Shown in pieces: positions 18,743-27,342 of a stretch of 64,000 bases of DNA. Below the pieces are notes generated by a model. That model searched no databases, was not told the origin of the DNA, and saw only the letters and a list, made by a program, of their open reading frames with translations. The translations under genes were made by a program, and so were the position numbers. Origin of the DNA: Paenibacillus sp. FSL R7-0345 (GTDB lineage Bacteria > Bacillota > Bacilli > Paenibacillales > Paenibacillaceae); assembly GCF_038595055.1 (NCBI RefSeq), contig NZ_CP152002.1, positions 5,550,001 to 5,614,000 on the forward strand. Direction: 5' to 3'. The number at the start of each line of letters is the position of its first letter. The stretch's first letter is position 1.

Positions 18743-19402
18743 CTACACCCCTTTAAACACATTTAAACCCTGACGTAATTTGACTATATTATGAATTTTG
18801 TCAATTTGCATAGCACCATCAGACAAATAGGCAAATTCCATATTGCTTTCCCGTGTCCCCCATTCATCCGGAGGCCGGCTGATCACATCGGCAATCCGCA
18901 GTTGGGTCGGGGTTAATAAAGAAGCGGCGATAATCGCCTCCTGATTACCGTCTACGCCTGCATGGGCAATGCCCCTGAGCGCTCCCAGAATATAAATATC
19001 ACCCGTACAGGTAACCGATGCCCCAGGATTGACATCACCCAGATACAGCAGGTTACCGACATGATGAACCACTTGGCCCGAACGGATGATTCCGCTCATA
19101 ATAAACAGGGCATCCTGATCAATCTCTACAGACTCGACAACCGAATCGATGGAACGGATCAGCAGATTACCCTGCCCCTTGAGAATATCCAGGACGGCCG
19201 CTTTATCTTCCTCGGTAACGAGACGGCTGCCCAGTTTGATATCCACATGTACAATGGGTCCGGTAAGAATATTCTGATGACTGTGCTCCAGCTTGTAGCG
19301 CAGCTCGCTTAAAAGGTCTTCAAAGGGACACTTGTCGTCTAGCAGGAATACCAGGCCGTCCTTGATGCCCTTAATCCTTACATGCTTGGATTTAACTGTC
19401 AT
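18743..19402 (-). CDS. minC: Septum site-determining protein MinC
   Basis: 219 residues. An N-terminal FtsZ-inhibiting domain (about 5-100) is joined to a C-terminal beta-helix domain (about 115-215) containing GDVNPGASVTCTGDIYILGALRG, the signature of MinC. It inhibits FtsZ polymerisation with MinD. The ATG is preceded by GGGGGG at 8-base spacing. The gap to mreD is 80 bases. Confidence 0.97.
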   Translation of the reverse strand: MTVKSKHVRIKGIKDGLVFLLDDKCPFEDLLSELRYKLEHSHQNILTGPIVHVDIKLGSRLVTEEDKAAVLDILKGQGNLLIRSIDSVVESVEIDQDALFIMSGIIRSGQVVHHVGNLLYLGDVNPGASVTCTGDIYILGALRGIAHAGVDGNQEAIIAASLLTPTQLRIADVISRPPDEWGTRESNMEFAYLSDGAMQIDKIHNIVKLRQGLNVFKGV

Positions 19403-19482
19403 ATGCCTGTCCCCCCATCCTCATTCATTCGTTCCGGATCAGGTAAATTCCTGCTTTGCCTGAAAGAAAATGCGGAGCCCGG

Positions 19483-20013
19483 TTATGCTGACTCTTCCTT
19501 CTGTGTCTCTTTCTTAAGCAGCTCCAGCTGCCGCCGTACGGGAATGTATAGAAGCAGTCCAACCGCAAAATGAAAGAGCATTGTCGGCAGCATATGATTC
19601 AGAAGCGCCCAATTGTAAGGCTCCCTGTTCAGATTGAACACACTGTAAATACCGAACAGGATACTGTCTTCTAATAGGCTGCCAAGCAGCACAACCGTCA
19701 TCATCAAAGGCAGGGGTGCACGTGGAATCTGGAAGATCAGACCGATAAGATAGGCGGACAGCCCCATCGCAAAGGAGTGGGCTCCGAGAATTCTGCCATA
19801 AAAAACTACATCATGCAGCATGCCGAAAGACAAGCCCAGTATAAGTGCTGTATGCCGGTGATGATAAATGGTTACAAACAGGATCACGATAAACACAAGG
19901 TTGGGAATAACCCGCATCTCCCAGACATTCGGCAGCAGCCAGGGCAAAAGCGTTCCCTGGACAATAAAGAGAAGAAACAACAAAAGGACAAGTACTGATC
20001 TGCGCATCCTCAC
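19483..20013 (-). CDS. mreD: Rod shape-determining protein MreD
   Basis: 176 residues, about five transmembrane helices and no soluble domain, as usual for MreD. It takes part in the elongasome for lateral wall synthesis. It starts at GTG 20013, which overlaps the mreC stop (TAGTG); an ATG two codons later is a less well-spaced alternative. The position between mreC and minC is diagnostic. Confidence 0.95.
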   Translation of the reverse strand: MRMRRSVLVLLLFLLFIVQGTLLPWLLPNVWEMRVIPNLVFIVILFVTIYHHRHTALILGLSFGMLHDVVFYGRILGAHSFAMGLSAYLIGLIFQIPRAPLPLMMTVVLLGSLLEDSILFGIYSVFNLNREPYNWALLNHMLPTMLFHFAVGLLLYIPVRRQLELLKKETQKEESA

Positions 20014-20891
20014 TATTCAGCACGCTCCTCCGTAAACACCACGAACAGATCCTTCCAGTCCTGAAAATTGGCGCTCGGCTCAATCAGTGCAGTTGATGTA
20101 TATCCGTAGGCCCCCTCTTGGACGCTCTTGACTGTACCAATGGTTAATCCCCGCGGATATACTCCGCCGCCGCCTGAAGAAATAACAGTATCACCTACCG
20201 CGATCGGATCGCCTACAGGGATTTTGTTCATTTCCAGCAGGCCGGTCTGCGGGTCATAGCTCTCGATCATCCCGAAGCTGTTCTGCTCTTTGTTGAGTGC
20301 AGTCCCGGCAATCGGAGGCTGGGAATTCGGGTCTTTACTGTCCATCATTGTCATCAGCTTCACCGTCGAGGTGAAATTACTCACCTGGCTGATGACACCG
20401 ATCATTCCCTCTACAGAAATCACAGACATATTCGGCTTAATGCCGTCCTTCGAGCCAAGATCAATAACAACCGAACTGTTGCTTGGCTCTGTCGTCAGGC
20501 TGATTACCTGGGCGATATGCAGTTCATAATCATAAAGCACCTTTTGGGCATCACGGAATTCAAGTTCATCTTTATAATTCTCATTCTGCATTTTGGTAAA
20601 ATTATAAATCGCTTTATCCCGCGCATACTGTGCGGCAAGAATTTTGAGCTGCTCATTTTCTTCAGCCAGATCATGCAAATTCGCTATATCTTGGAAGAAG
20701 CCCGCTACGTAACCAGCGGGCTTGTACACCAAATTTTGCACGAATCCGGTCGTATCGCGAAGGAAGTTCTCCGGCCAGGACAAGGACTTCCTTGTTCCCA
20801 GGCTGAACCCCATGACCACGATGAACATCACCAGTGTAATCAGCAGGATGAACAGACGTTTATTGTTAAACAATTTAAACAGTTTCAACAC
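20013..20891 (-). CDS. mreC: Rod shape-determining protein MreC
   Basis: 292 residues. A single N-terminal membrane anchor (about 11-30), a coiled-coil segment (about 65-110), then the beta-rich MreC core (about 120-285, with GSKDGIKPNMSVIS and ISSGGGGVYPRGLTIG). It scaffolds the wall elongation complex. The first codon is probably GTG (20891) but the ribosome binding site there is poor, so the start may be a few codons later. It is followed directly by mreD. Confidence 0.95.
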   Translation of the reverse strand: MLKLFKLFNNKRLFILLITLVMFIVVMGFSLGTRKSLSWPENFLRDTTGFVQNLVYKPAGYVAGFFQDIANLHDLAEENEQLKILAAQYARDKAIYNFTKMQNENYKDELEFRDAQKVLYDYELHIAQVISLTTEPSNSSVVIDLGSKDGIKPNMSVISVEGMIGVISQVSNFTSTVKLMTMMDSKDPNSQPPIAGTALNKEQNSFGMIESYDPQTGLLEMNKIPVGDPIAVGDTVISSGGGGVYPRGLTIGTVKSVQEGAYGYTSTALIEPSANFQDWKDLFVVFTEERAE

Positions 20892-20949
20892 CCTCTAACA
20901 ACCGTATTCCACCCCTATCAAGGGTTGATGTGCACAATATCAATATAAC

Positions 20950-21984
20950 TTAGCGTTTCGTACGCAATCCTGTATTGTTGCGGCTCTTGAACAGATGAAT
21001 GTTCTCCAGTGCCTTGCCTGTACCGATAGCAACGCAGTCCAGCGGATTCTCGGCTACAATGACCGGCATTCCCGTTTCACGGGCAAGCAGCTTATCCAGG
21101 TTGCGCAGCAGTGCGCCACCGCCGGTGAGTACAATCCCCCGGTCCATGATGTCAGCTGCCAGCTCAGGCGGGCATTTCTCCAGTGTTACTTTTACAGCTT
21201 CTACAATTGCATTTACAGTATCCGACAAGGCTTCGCAAATTTCGTCCGAAGTGATCGTCAGCGTCTTAGGCAGCCCGGTTACCAGGTCACGGCCGCGGAT
21301 TTCCATCGTTTCAGCCTTCTCCAGCGGCAGAGCTGAGCCCACATCCATCTTGAGCTGCTCGGAAGTACGTTCACCGATCATCAGGTTATACTGGCGTTTG
21401 ATGTACTGGATAATTGACTCATCCGCTTCATCGCCGGCCACACGCACAGAACGGCTGGTTACAATACCGCCAAGCGAAATAACCGCAACTTCCGTTGTTC
21501 CTCCGCCGATATCCACCACCATGCTGCCTGTAGGCTCCCATACCGGAAGATCTGCACCGATTGCAGCAGCAAACGGTTCTTCGATAATGTAGGCTTCGCG
21601 CGCGCCTGCCTGCTTGGTAGCATCCTCAACAGCACGCTGCTCAACTGCAGTGATGCCGGAAGGAACACACACCATCACGTTCGGGTGACGCTGGAACATG
21701 GAGCGCTGCTTCTGCGCCTGGCGGATAAAATATTTAATCATCGTCGCCGTCGTATCAAAATCAGCAATAACCCCGTCTTTCATCGGACGGATGGCACGGA
21801 TGTTGCCAGGTGTGCGTCCGATCATTTTTTTGGCAGATTCGCCTACCGCTTCAATTGTCTTAGTATCAGTATTAATGGCAACCACGGAAGGCTCTCTCAC
21901 AACAATTCCCTTACCGCGTACATAGACAAGCGTATTCGCTGTCCCCAGGTCAATCCCTAAATCTTTCGTAAAACCACCTAACAT
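20950..21984 (-). CDS. mreB: Cell shape-determining actin-like protein MreB
   Basis: 344 residues. Actin/Hsp70 ATPase fold with phosphate-1 motif DLGTANTLVY (about 12-21), phosphate-2 VVDIGGGTTEVAV and adenosine motif IVLTGGGALLRNL. It directs cylindrical wall growth. AAAGGAG lies 9 bases before the ATG. It heads mreBCD-minCD after radC. Confidence 0.99.
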   Translation of the reverse strand: MLGGFTKDLGIDLGTANTLVYVRGKGIVVREPSVVAINTDTKTIEAVGESAKKMIGRTPGNIRAIRPMKDGVIADFDTTATMIKYFIRQAQKQRSMFQRHPNVMVCVPSGITAVEQRAVEDATKQAGAREAYIIEEPFAAAIGADLPVWEPTGSMVVDIGGGTTEVAVISLGGIVTSRSVRVAGDEADESIIQYIKRQYNLMIGERTSEQLKMDVGSALPLEKAETMEIRGRDLVTGLPKTLTITSDEICEALSDTVNAIVEAVKVTLEKCPPELAADIMDRGIVLTGGGALLRNLDKLLARETGMPVIVAENPLDCVAIGTGKALENIHLFKSRNNTGLRTKR

Positions 21985-22024
21985 GCTTGTATTCTCCTTT
22001 TCCTAATGAATCTGCACAATTATA

Positions 22025-22714
22025 TTACATATAGCCTTTTTCTTTCAAACTTACGAACCGGCTGTCGCCGATAATCAGGTGATCCAGCACGTCAATTCCG
22101 ACAATTTCGCCTGCCTGAACCAGTCTGGACGTCAGGGCAATATCCTCGGGACTCGGCGTTGGATCGCCGCTCGGATGGTTATGAGCACAAATAATCGCAG
22201 CACTGCTGCATTTCATGGCAGCACGGAACACCTCGCGCGGATGCACGATTGATGCGTTAAGACTCCCCATCGACAAGGTTTCCTGCGATACTACATGATT
22301 CTTCGTATTCAGAAACAGGCAGACAAAATGTTCCTTCTGTAAATAACGCAGCTGCTCCGTCAGAATCTCTGCTGCGTCCTGCGGGCTGCGGATGATGACC
22401 GGCTCGGTAAGCCTGGAGTTCGCCATCCGCCTGCCCAGCTCTATGCCAGCTTTCAGTTGCACCGCCTTGGCAGGGCCGATGCCTTTAATATTCGTCAGTT
22501 CTTCAATGCTGAGATCCGCGAGCCCGCGGAGTCCGCCTGAATGTCCCAGCAGCTGCTGGGCAATATGAATGGCTGATTCCCGGCGCGTTCCCGTGCGCAG
22601 GAGGATCGCCAGCAGTTCCGCCTGGCTGAGTGATTCCGCCCCATAATGCATCATGCGCTCTCGTGGTCGTTCTTCATGGGGGAGGTCCCGCAGCATAAAT
22701 GTGTGCGACTCCAT
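22025..22714 (-). CDS. radC: RadC family JAB/JAMM domain protein
   Basis: 229 residues. N-terminal helix-hairpin-helix-like region (about 55-90, NIKGIGPAKA) and C-terminal JAMM domain with the metal motif H178-x-H180 PSGDPTPSPED191. The historical link to DNA repair is disputed; the biochemical role is unknown. It lies between maf and mreB as in Bacillus. AGAGGG precedes the ATG. Confidence 0.95.
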   Translation of the reverse strand: MESHTFMLRDLPHEERPRERMMHYGAESLSQAELLAILLRTGTRRESAIHIAQQLLGHSGGLRGLADLSIEELTNIKGIGPAKAVQLKAGIELGRRMANSRLTEPVIIRSPQDAAEILTEQLRYLQKEHFVCLFLNTKNHVVSQETLSMGSLNASIVHPREVFRAAMKCSSAAIICAHNHPSGDPTPSPEDIALTSRLVQAGEIVGIDVLDHLIIGDSRFVSLKEKGYM

Positions 22715-22734
22715 CCCTATCCCTCTCTCCTGTA

Positions 22735-23343
22735 CTATCCTTGCCGGCCCAGCACGGATATGCCAAACCGGGGCAGCATGCCGCCAAGCAGCGACAGCGG
22801 TAGTCCGACCACATTAAAATAGCAGCCGTGAATCTCTTCAACCAGTGTGGCACCAAGCCCTTGTATCGCATAGGAGCCGGCTTTGTCAGCAGGCTCTCCA
22901 GTCGCTATGTAGGCGGAGATTTCGTCTTCGCCGAGTGATCTCATGGTTACCGAGGTTACCCGGTGCGCTACTTCAGACCTGCCGTCCGGCAGCCCGATGC
23001 AGGCTACGCCGGTATACACTTTATGTGTACGGCCCTGAAGCATGCTCAGCATAGCATGGCTGTCCTGCGCATCCTTAGGCTTGCCCAGTACTTTACCGTC
23101 CAGCACGACAATAGTGTCGCTGCCGACAATGACTGCATTCCGCTCTCCGGCGGCAGGCAATACGGCTTCTGCCTTGCGCAAAGCCAGGGTATGCACGATC
23201 ATCTCCGGTGTGTAATCTGCGGGCGTACTTTCATCCGCATCACTGACCAGCACCTCAAAAGGCAGGCCAAGATTGGATAACAGCTCCCGGCGGCGGGGTG
23301 AGCCTGAGGCAAGGATAATGATTCGTGAGTTGTCATGCTCCAC
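22735..23343 (-). CDS. maf: Maf family nucleotide pyrophosphatase
   Basis: 202 residues. The Maf signature LASGSPRRRELL (11-22), a conserved Asp/Glu set (VSDADES; IVGSDTIVVLDGKVLGKPKD) and YAIQGLG are present. The family hydrolyses dTTP/UTP or modified nucleotides and is linked to septum inhibition when overexpressed. GTG start (23341-23343) with AAGGGA about 11 bases upstream. It is followed by radC. Confidence 0.95.
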   Translation of the reverse strand: MEHDNSRIIILASGSPRRRELLSNLGLPFEVLVSDADESTPADYTPEMIVHTLALRKAEAVLPAAGERNAVIVGSDTIVVLDGKVLGKPKDAQDSHAMLSMLQGRTHKVYTGVACIGLPDGRSEVAHRVTSVTMRSLGEDEISAYIATGEPADKAGSYAIQGLGATLVEEIHGCYFNVVGLPLSLLGGMLPRFGISVLGRQG

Positions 23344-23380
23344 TTGTATAAACGTCCCTTCTAAAGTCAGCAGCTGAAAG

Positions 23381-23626
23381 CTACAGCCTGCGGTACAGCC
23401 AGACGGCTGTAATCATACCGGCAAGACTGAGCAGGCACAATTTCAAATGAATGGTGATGTCGTAGGTAATGATGTCCAAATCGGCTTGCGGCGACCATGA
23501 GAGAACAGTCGAAGCGGTAAGCAGAGACAGGGCTTTTACAGGCTCCAGCAGCTTTGCGATCCACGCCCCGGCGAGCCAGCCCAGAATAAGAAATAACAGC
23601 AGTGTTCCTACATTTTTCTTCTTCAT
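23381..23626 (-). CDS. DUF4321 family small membrane protein
   Basis: 81 residues, two hydrophobic segments (about 6-27 and 58-78). It resembles the DUF4321 family commonly found just upstream of maf in Firmicutes. No function is known. GAGGGA lies 9 bases before the ATG, and a strong sigma-A promoter is at 23663-23691, so this is likely the first gene of the unit leading into maf-radC-mreBCD-minCD. Confidence 0.8.
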   Translation of the reverse strand: MKKKNVGTLLLFLILGWLAGAWIAKLLEPVKALSLLTASTVLSWSPQADLDIITYDITIHLKLCLLSLAGMITAVWLYRRL

Positions 23627-23662
23627 GCACGTCTTCCCTCGCCATTTTTTGACACCCTAATT

Positions 23663-23691
23663 ATTATACGGTGAAACTTGGCTCAATACAA
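23663..23691 (-). promoter_or_regulatory. Promoter for DUF4321-maf-radC-mreBCD
   Basis: Minus strand TTGTAT (23686-23691), 17 bases, TATAAT (23663-23668), 37 bases upstream of the first start codon. Confidence 0.8.
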
Positions 23692-23866
23692 ACTCAAAAT
23701 CCCAAGCGGAAATGATTACCACACATCTGCTGCCGGCGGGCAGTTTTATCACAGAAAATAGGGATTGGCAGTACGGAAATCAGCGGGAGGTCTGCTGACT
23801 CGCCTTACTGGTTCATTGGCGCAGGCGTGAAAATGCAGGGCAATTTGCGCCATCGTCCGGAGCTAA

Positions 23867-24117
23867 GGCATTTTTGTCTTTCATTCAGGCCAATTTGTAT
23901 CATGTACTAGAATCAAAGGCATTTTTGCCTTTCATTTCGGCCATTTCGCGTCATGTGCCAGAATCAAAGGCATTTTTGTCTTTCATTTCGGCCATTTCGC
24001 GTCATGTGCCAGAATCAAAGGCATTTTTGTCTTTCATTTCGGCCATTTCGCGTCATGTGCCAGAATCAAAGGCATTTTTGTCTTTCATTCAGGCCGGTTT
24101 GCATCACGTGGCAAAAT
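23867..24117. repeat. 51-bp tandem repeat array, five copies
   Basis: Copies begin at 23867, 23918, 23969, 24020 and 24071, each starting GGCATTTTTG and ending GAATCAAA. The three central copies are nearly identical, and the first and last are diverged (the last is incomplete). The period is a multiple of three, so frames stay open through it, but no start codon with a ribosome binding site exists. The flanks (23700-23866, 24118-24209) show no gene. Confidence 0.9.
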
Positions 24118-24209
24118 GAAGTGGATTTTCCCCATTAGCTTGCTCATTATCATGCACATACGGCCTGTGCGTAGCCCCTATTAGCTCTATACTATTCTAT
24201 TTACCGAGA

Positions 24210-24252
24210 CAAAAATCCCCCGGCACCGCGGGTGACCGCAGCCGGGGGATTC
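24210..24252 (-). terminator. Terminator of the SpoIIB-like gene
   Basis: Minus strand AATCCCCCGGC / GCCGGGGGATT stem followed by TTTTTG, 10 bases after the stop at 24262. Confidence 0.9.
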
Positions 24253-24261
24253 TCCATCAGC

Positions 24262-25884
24262 TTAAGAAAGCAGGGATAGCAGGGTTTTCTGGCCGGTAAG
24301 GAAGCTCATCATCGATTCCTGCACTTCCCAGAGCAGGCCCTGCGCCTGGTTCTTGTTGTATTCATTCAGGGCGGCGATGCCCTGGCTCATAGCTTTTTGC
24401 AGGCTGGCGCAGAGGCTCTGCCCTTGTTCACTCAGGCCGGGCTCCAGCGCTTTGACTGCTTCGGCCCACTGCATGTGAAGATCACTGACGGCCGTGGTAT
24501 CCGGCACGCCTCCGGCACTGCTTAACAAGGAAGCCGACAGGCTGCTCAGCTCATCCAGCAGCTCCGCACTGGCTGTAAAATAGCGGTTCACCGCCTCACC
24601 GTCACCGGAAAAAGCAGCCTGCTCCATAGCCGGCAGGGTCATCTCCCTGACGTAGAGCTCAATCCCCTGATGCTTCAGGCCGCTGCTCAGCAGCTTGGCC
24701 TGTTCGCGGTCAGGCGACACTCCCGCATAGACGCGGTTGCCGCCGTCAGGATCAGCTCCCGCAGCCAGCCCTGCGGCGAGCAGCTCCTCCTGTGCCTGCT
24801 GCGCTCCGGCAGGAGAGCTGAATACCCCGTACTGCAGCATGTAATAGCTCTGCGCAGCAACGGCAACCGGGATGCGGCCGGCGTCGCTCCCGGCAGACGG
24901 CAGGCCGGTATCAGCAGCAACCGGCTGGCCGTTAGTGCCCCCGCCGGCTGTCTGCACAGCAGCCGGATTAGCCCCGCCGCCGCTGTCGTTCACGCCGCTG
25001 ATAAAATTCAGCGCTGCGTATCCCAGCAGCAGCCCTGTACCAAGAGCACCCGCGACGGAAAGCGCAAATTTCCACCAGCGGGTAGGCCGGCGGCTCTGAT
25101 AGGAACCCCCTCCGCCATAGCTGAGCCCTGAGTAGGAGATATCCCCGAAGTCCACCGGGTCATCGTCTCCCGTTAGCTCGGGATACACTGTACTTTGTCT
25201 GTACCCTCTCTCTTGAGCAGCCTCCACCGTACGGATCGGTTGTGTTTCCTCCCAAGAGGCAGTTTCCGGCTCCTCTCTACGGCGCGGGGGGTTTCTTTCC
25301 CATAGGTCAGTCACCGGCTCCGGGCGGAAAAAGGACGCTGAACCCTCTGATCCGCGGCCCGGATCATCCCGGTCCCCGTAATGTCTTGTCCGTGTCTCCG
25401 CTTCAAGAATACCCTCTAAAGTATGCCCGTACTGCTCCCGCGCACTAGATCCGCCAGTTACATTGTACGGCTGGACGACTACAGGAATATCAGAACTGTG
25501 CAGCGGAGCACCGGAGTCTTTAACTACGTCATATTCCTTATTTTTACTGTATCTCATGACAGCCCAAGTATCCTTAGCTCTACCGTATTCCTTCACTATG
25601 CTATAATCCTTGGACGAACCATCAATCCCAGAATCCCGCCCCGCACCGGAACCCTTAACTTCCCCATAATCCGGAACGGTACCGTCTTCGCCGGCTGTGC
25701 CGTACCCCTTAACCGCTCCATATTCCTTACCCGCGCCGTAATCCCTGGCCGTGCCGAGTGATCCGTGCGCGAAACCCGGACCCTTTTTTTCCTCGGCTTG
25801 TCCTTCCGGCTCTTTCCCGACCCGCCCATGATTCCCCTTATCCGGACCTGTATCAAAGCGGAACGTCATCTTCCCGTTACTCAA
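24262..25884 (-). CDS. SpoIIB-like SPOR domain membrane protein
   Basis: 540 residues from TTG 25882-25884 (GTGAGGTG 7 bases upstream); the ATG five codons later (MTFRFD) is an alternative. A cytoplasmic N-terminal part contains imperfect six-residue repeats rich in Lys/Tyr/Gly (about 47-125). A membrane helix (about 272-295), a Gly/Ala linker, a SPOR domain (about 347-415, YYMLQYGVFSSPAGAQQAQEEL) and a helical C-terminal domain follow. B. subtilis SpoIIB has the same N-in/TM/SPOR plan, lies at the same place upstream of maf, and helps septal wall thinning at engulfment. Sequence similarity outside SPOR cannot be judged here, so the SpoIIB name is synteny-based inference. Confidence 0.75.
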   Translation of the reverse strand: MSNGKMTFRFDTGPDKGNHGRVGKEPEGQAEEKKGPGFAHGSLGTARDYGAGKEYGAVKGYGTAGEDGTVPDYGEVKGSGAGRDSGIDGSSKDYSIVKEYGRAKDTWAVMRYSKNKEYDVVKDSGAPLHSSDIPVVVQPYNVTGGSSAREQYGHTLEGILEAETRTRHYGDRDDPGRGSEGSASFFRPEPVTDLWERNPPRRREEPETASWEETQPIRTVEAAQERGYRQSTVYPELTGDDDPVDFGDISYSGLSYGGGGSYQSRRPTRWWKFALSVAGALGTGLLLGYAALNFISGVNDSGGGANPAAVQTAGGGTNGQPVAADTGLPSAGSDAGRIPVAVAAQSYYMLQYGVFSSPAGAQQAQEELLAAGLAAGADPDGGNRVYAGVSPDREQAKLLSSGLKHQGIELYVREMTLPAMEQAAFSGDGEAVNRYFTASAELLDELSSLSASLLSSAGGVPDTTAVSDLHMQWAEAVKALEPGLSEQGQSLCASLQKAMSQGIAALNEYNKNQAQGLLWEVQESMMSFLTGQKTLLSLLS

Positions 25885-25969
25885 AGTCCCACACCTCACT
25901 ATCTTCAATTCGTTAGTAGAATATATGATAGAGAGGAGGGGGATATGCTATTTTTGGATAATAATATAT

Positions 25970-27154
25970 TTATACCAGACTGAGCACCTTAGACCGGACA
26001 TTGCTGGCCTCATAATGCTTCTGCAGAGTCTTGTACGCCTGATCGGCAATGATTGGTCCCAGCTCCGGCGTCTGCAGCAGCTTCAGCACTTGTTCAGCCA
26101 TCTCACCGGTGGTACCGGCCAGCAGAATGTTGCGGCCCGGCTCACAGGTCAATCCTTCTGCACTCTTCAGTCCGGTAACTACGGGTGTCCGAAGCGCCCA
26201 TGCCTCCAGAATCCGCAGCTGGCCGCCGCAGCCTTCACGCATGGAGGCTACAACCACTTTGGAACGCCGTATGTATTCTTGCACAGCACCACTTTCTTTC
26301 ACAATCTGTACAGAGGAGTCCTGCTTAGCCAGTGCCGTTACCTCGGGATGTATCTCCTCGCCGATAATATAGCATTTGCAGCCCGGTACTTTGTCTTTAA
26401 TCAGCGGAAATACCCTCTTATGGAAGGTCAGCGCAGCATTCTTGCCCTGGCTGGTCTGCATATTCCAGTGCAGCACAATGGCCTCTTCCTTCACGGCAGA
26501 CTCGCTGAACTGGTATTCCTCCAGATCAATGAATTGCGGTACCACATGAACCTTCCCGGCATCCGCAAAGGACAAAGCCTTAAAGGATAAAGCCTCCCAC
26601 TCAGACGCAGTCAGCAGCAGCCCGGTTTTGTTCATCAGCCTGCGCTCATCCCGCCGTGACAGCGCTGCATTCAGCATATGATAGCGTCTGCTCAGACCCC
26701 GCTTGCCGGCTGCCTTCCCCTCCGACTGCCGGCTCTCCGGATGCAGCACATCTGTAATGATAACGGCTTCAGGCAGCAGTGAGGATATGAGATCCACGCA
26801 GCTGCCCGGTACGCCCCGGTTAATAAAAACATGACTGTAGTCATTGAATTTGCACAGGCTTCTGATCTCGTTCTGCAAGCCTCTATGCGTATCGGTATGA
26901 TATGCGCTGCCGCGCAGCTTGTTCAGTGAACCCTTAAGAAGGATGTGCGGTCTTCGCGCAGGTGTAACCGAATGTATTTTTAGCGCAGGATCCGGTCTTA
27001 GCTCAGTCTTTCGTCCGTAACTGCAATATTCCAGCAGATCGATATCAAACCGCTCCAGCAGGATGCCGATCATGCCTTCTGTACGTGCTTCTTCCTCAAT
27101 CTCTCCCTCCGGTCCGTGGTTCTGGGCGGAAAGGTACAGCATTCTCTCTCTCAT
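25970..27154 (-). CDS. Glycosyltransferase, GT4-like
   Basis: 394 residues, ATG with AAGGAGT 8 bases upstream. The C-terminal half has the GT-B donor-binding pattern (SMREGCGGQLRILEAWALRTPVVTG, about 305-330). The N-terminal half resembles the neighbour at 27343 (SAQNHGPEG versus SAENPFPQD), so the two are tandem paralogues. There is no signal peptide; it is cytosolic. The substrate is unknown. Notable: it carries SMREGCGG where the paralogue has LLEGSGTR. The next gene (27343) is upstream by 188 bases. Confidence 0.85.
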   Translation of the reverse strand: MRERMLYLSAQNHGPEGEIEEEARTEGMIGILLERFDIDLLEYCSYGRKTELRPDPALKIHSVTPARRPHILLKGSLNKLRGSAYHTDTHRGLQNEIRSLCKFNDYSHVFINRGVPGSCVDLISSLLPEAVIITDVLHPESRQSEGKAAGKRGLSRRYHMLNAALSRRDERRLMNKTGLLLTASEWEALSFKALSFADAGKVHVVPQFIDLEEYQFSESAVKEEAIVLHWNMQTSQGKNAALTFHKRVFPLIKDKVPGCKCYIIGEEIHPEVTALAKQDSSVQIVKESGAVQEYIRRSKVVVASMREGCGGQLRILEAWALRTPVVTGLKSAEGLTCEPGRNILLAGTTGEMAEQVLKLLQTPELGPIIADQAYKTLQKHYEASNVRSKVLSLV

Positions 27155-27342
27155 CTCTTACGACTCCTTGATTCTAGCAAATGTATATAGCAGACAGCCA
27201 AGCCGCAGAAAAACAGGCCGGAATCACCAAGCCTGCCGCTATACATGAAACTTTAGTTGTAGAACAATAGTAGCGCAGTTTTCTGTGAAAGATTGTCGAT
27301 TTATGGGATATAATTTTTTTTATTTTCTAAATCAGGAGATTC

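Noticed and set aside
23867..24117. CRISPR array
   Set aside because: Units are contiguous tandem copies with no unique spacers and no cas genes nearby.
23874..24119. Plus-strand 81-codon frame with repeated SKAFLSFISAISRHVPE
   Set aside because: It is the tandem repeat itself; the unit is a multiple of three so any frame without a stop stays open. It starts at TTG without a ribosome binding site.
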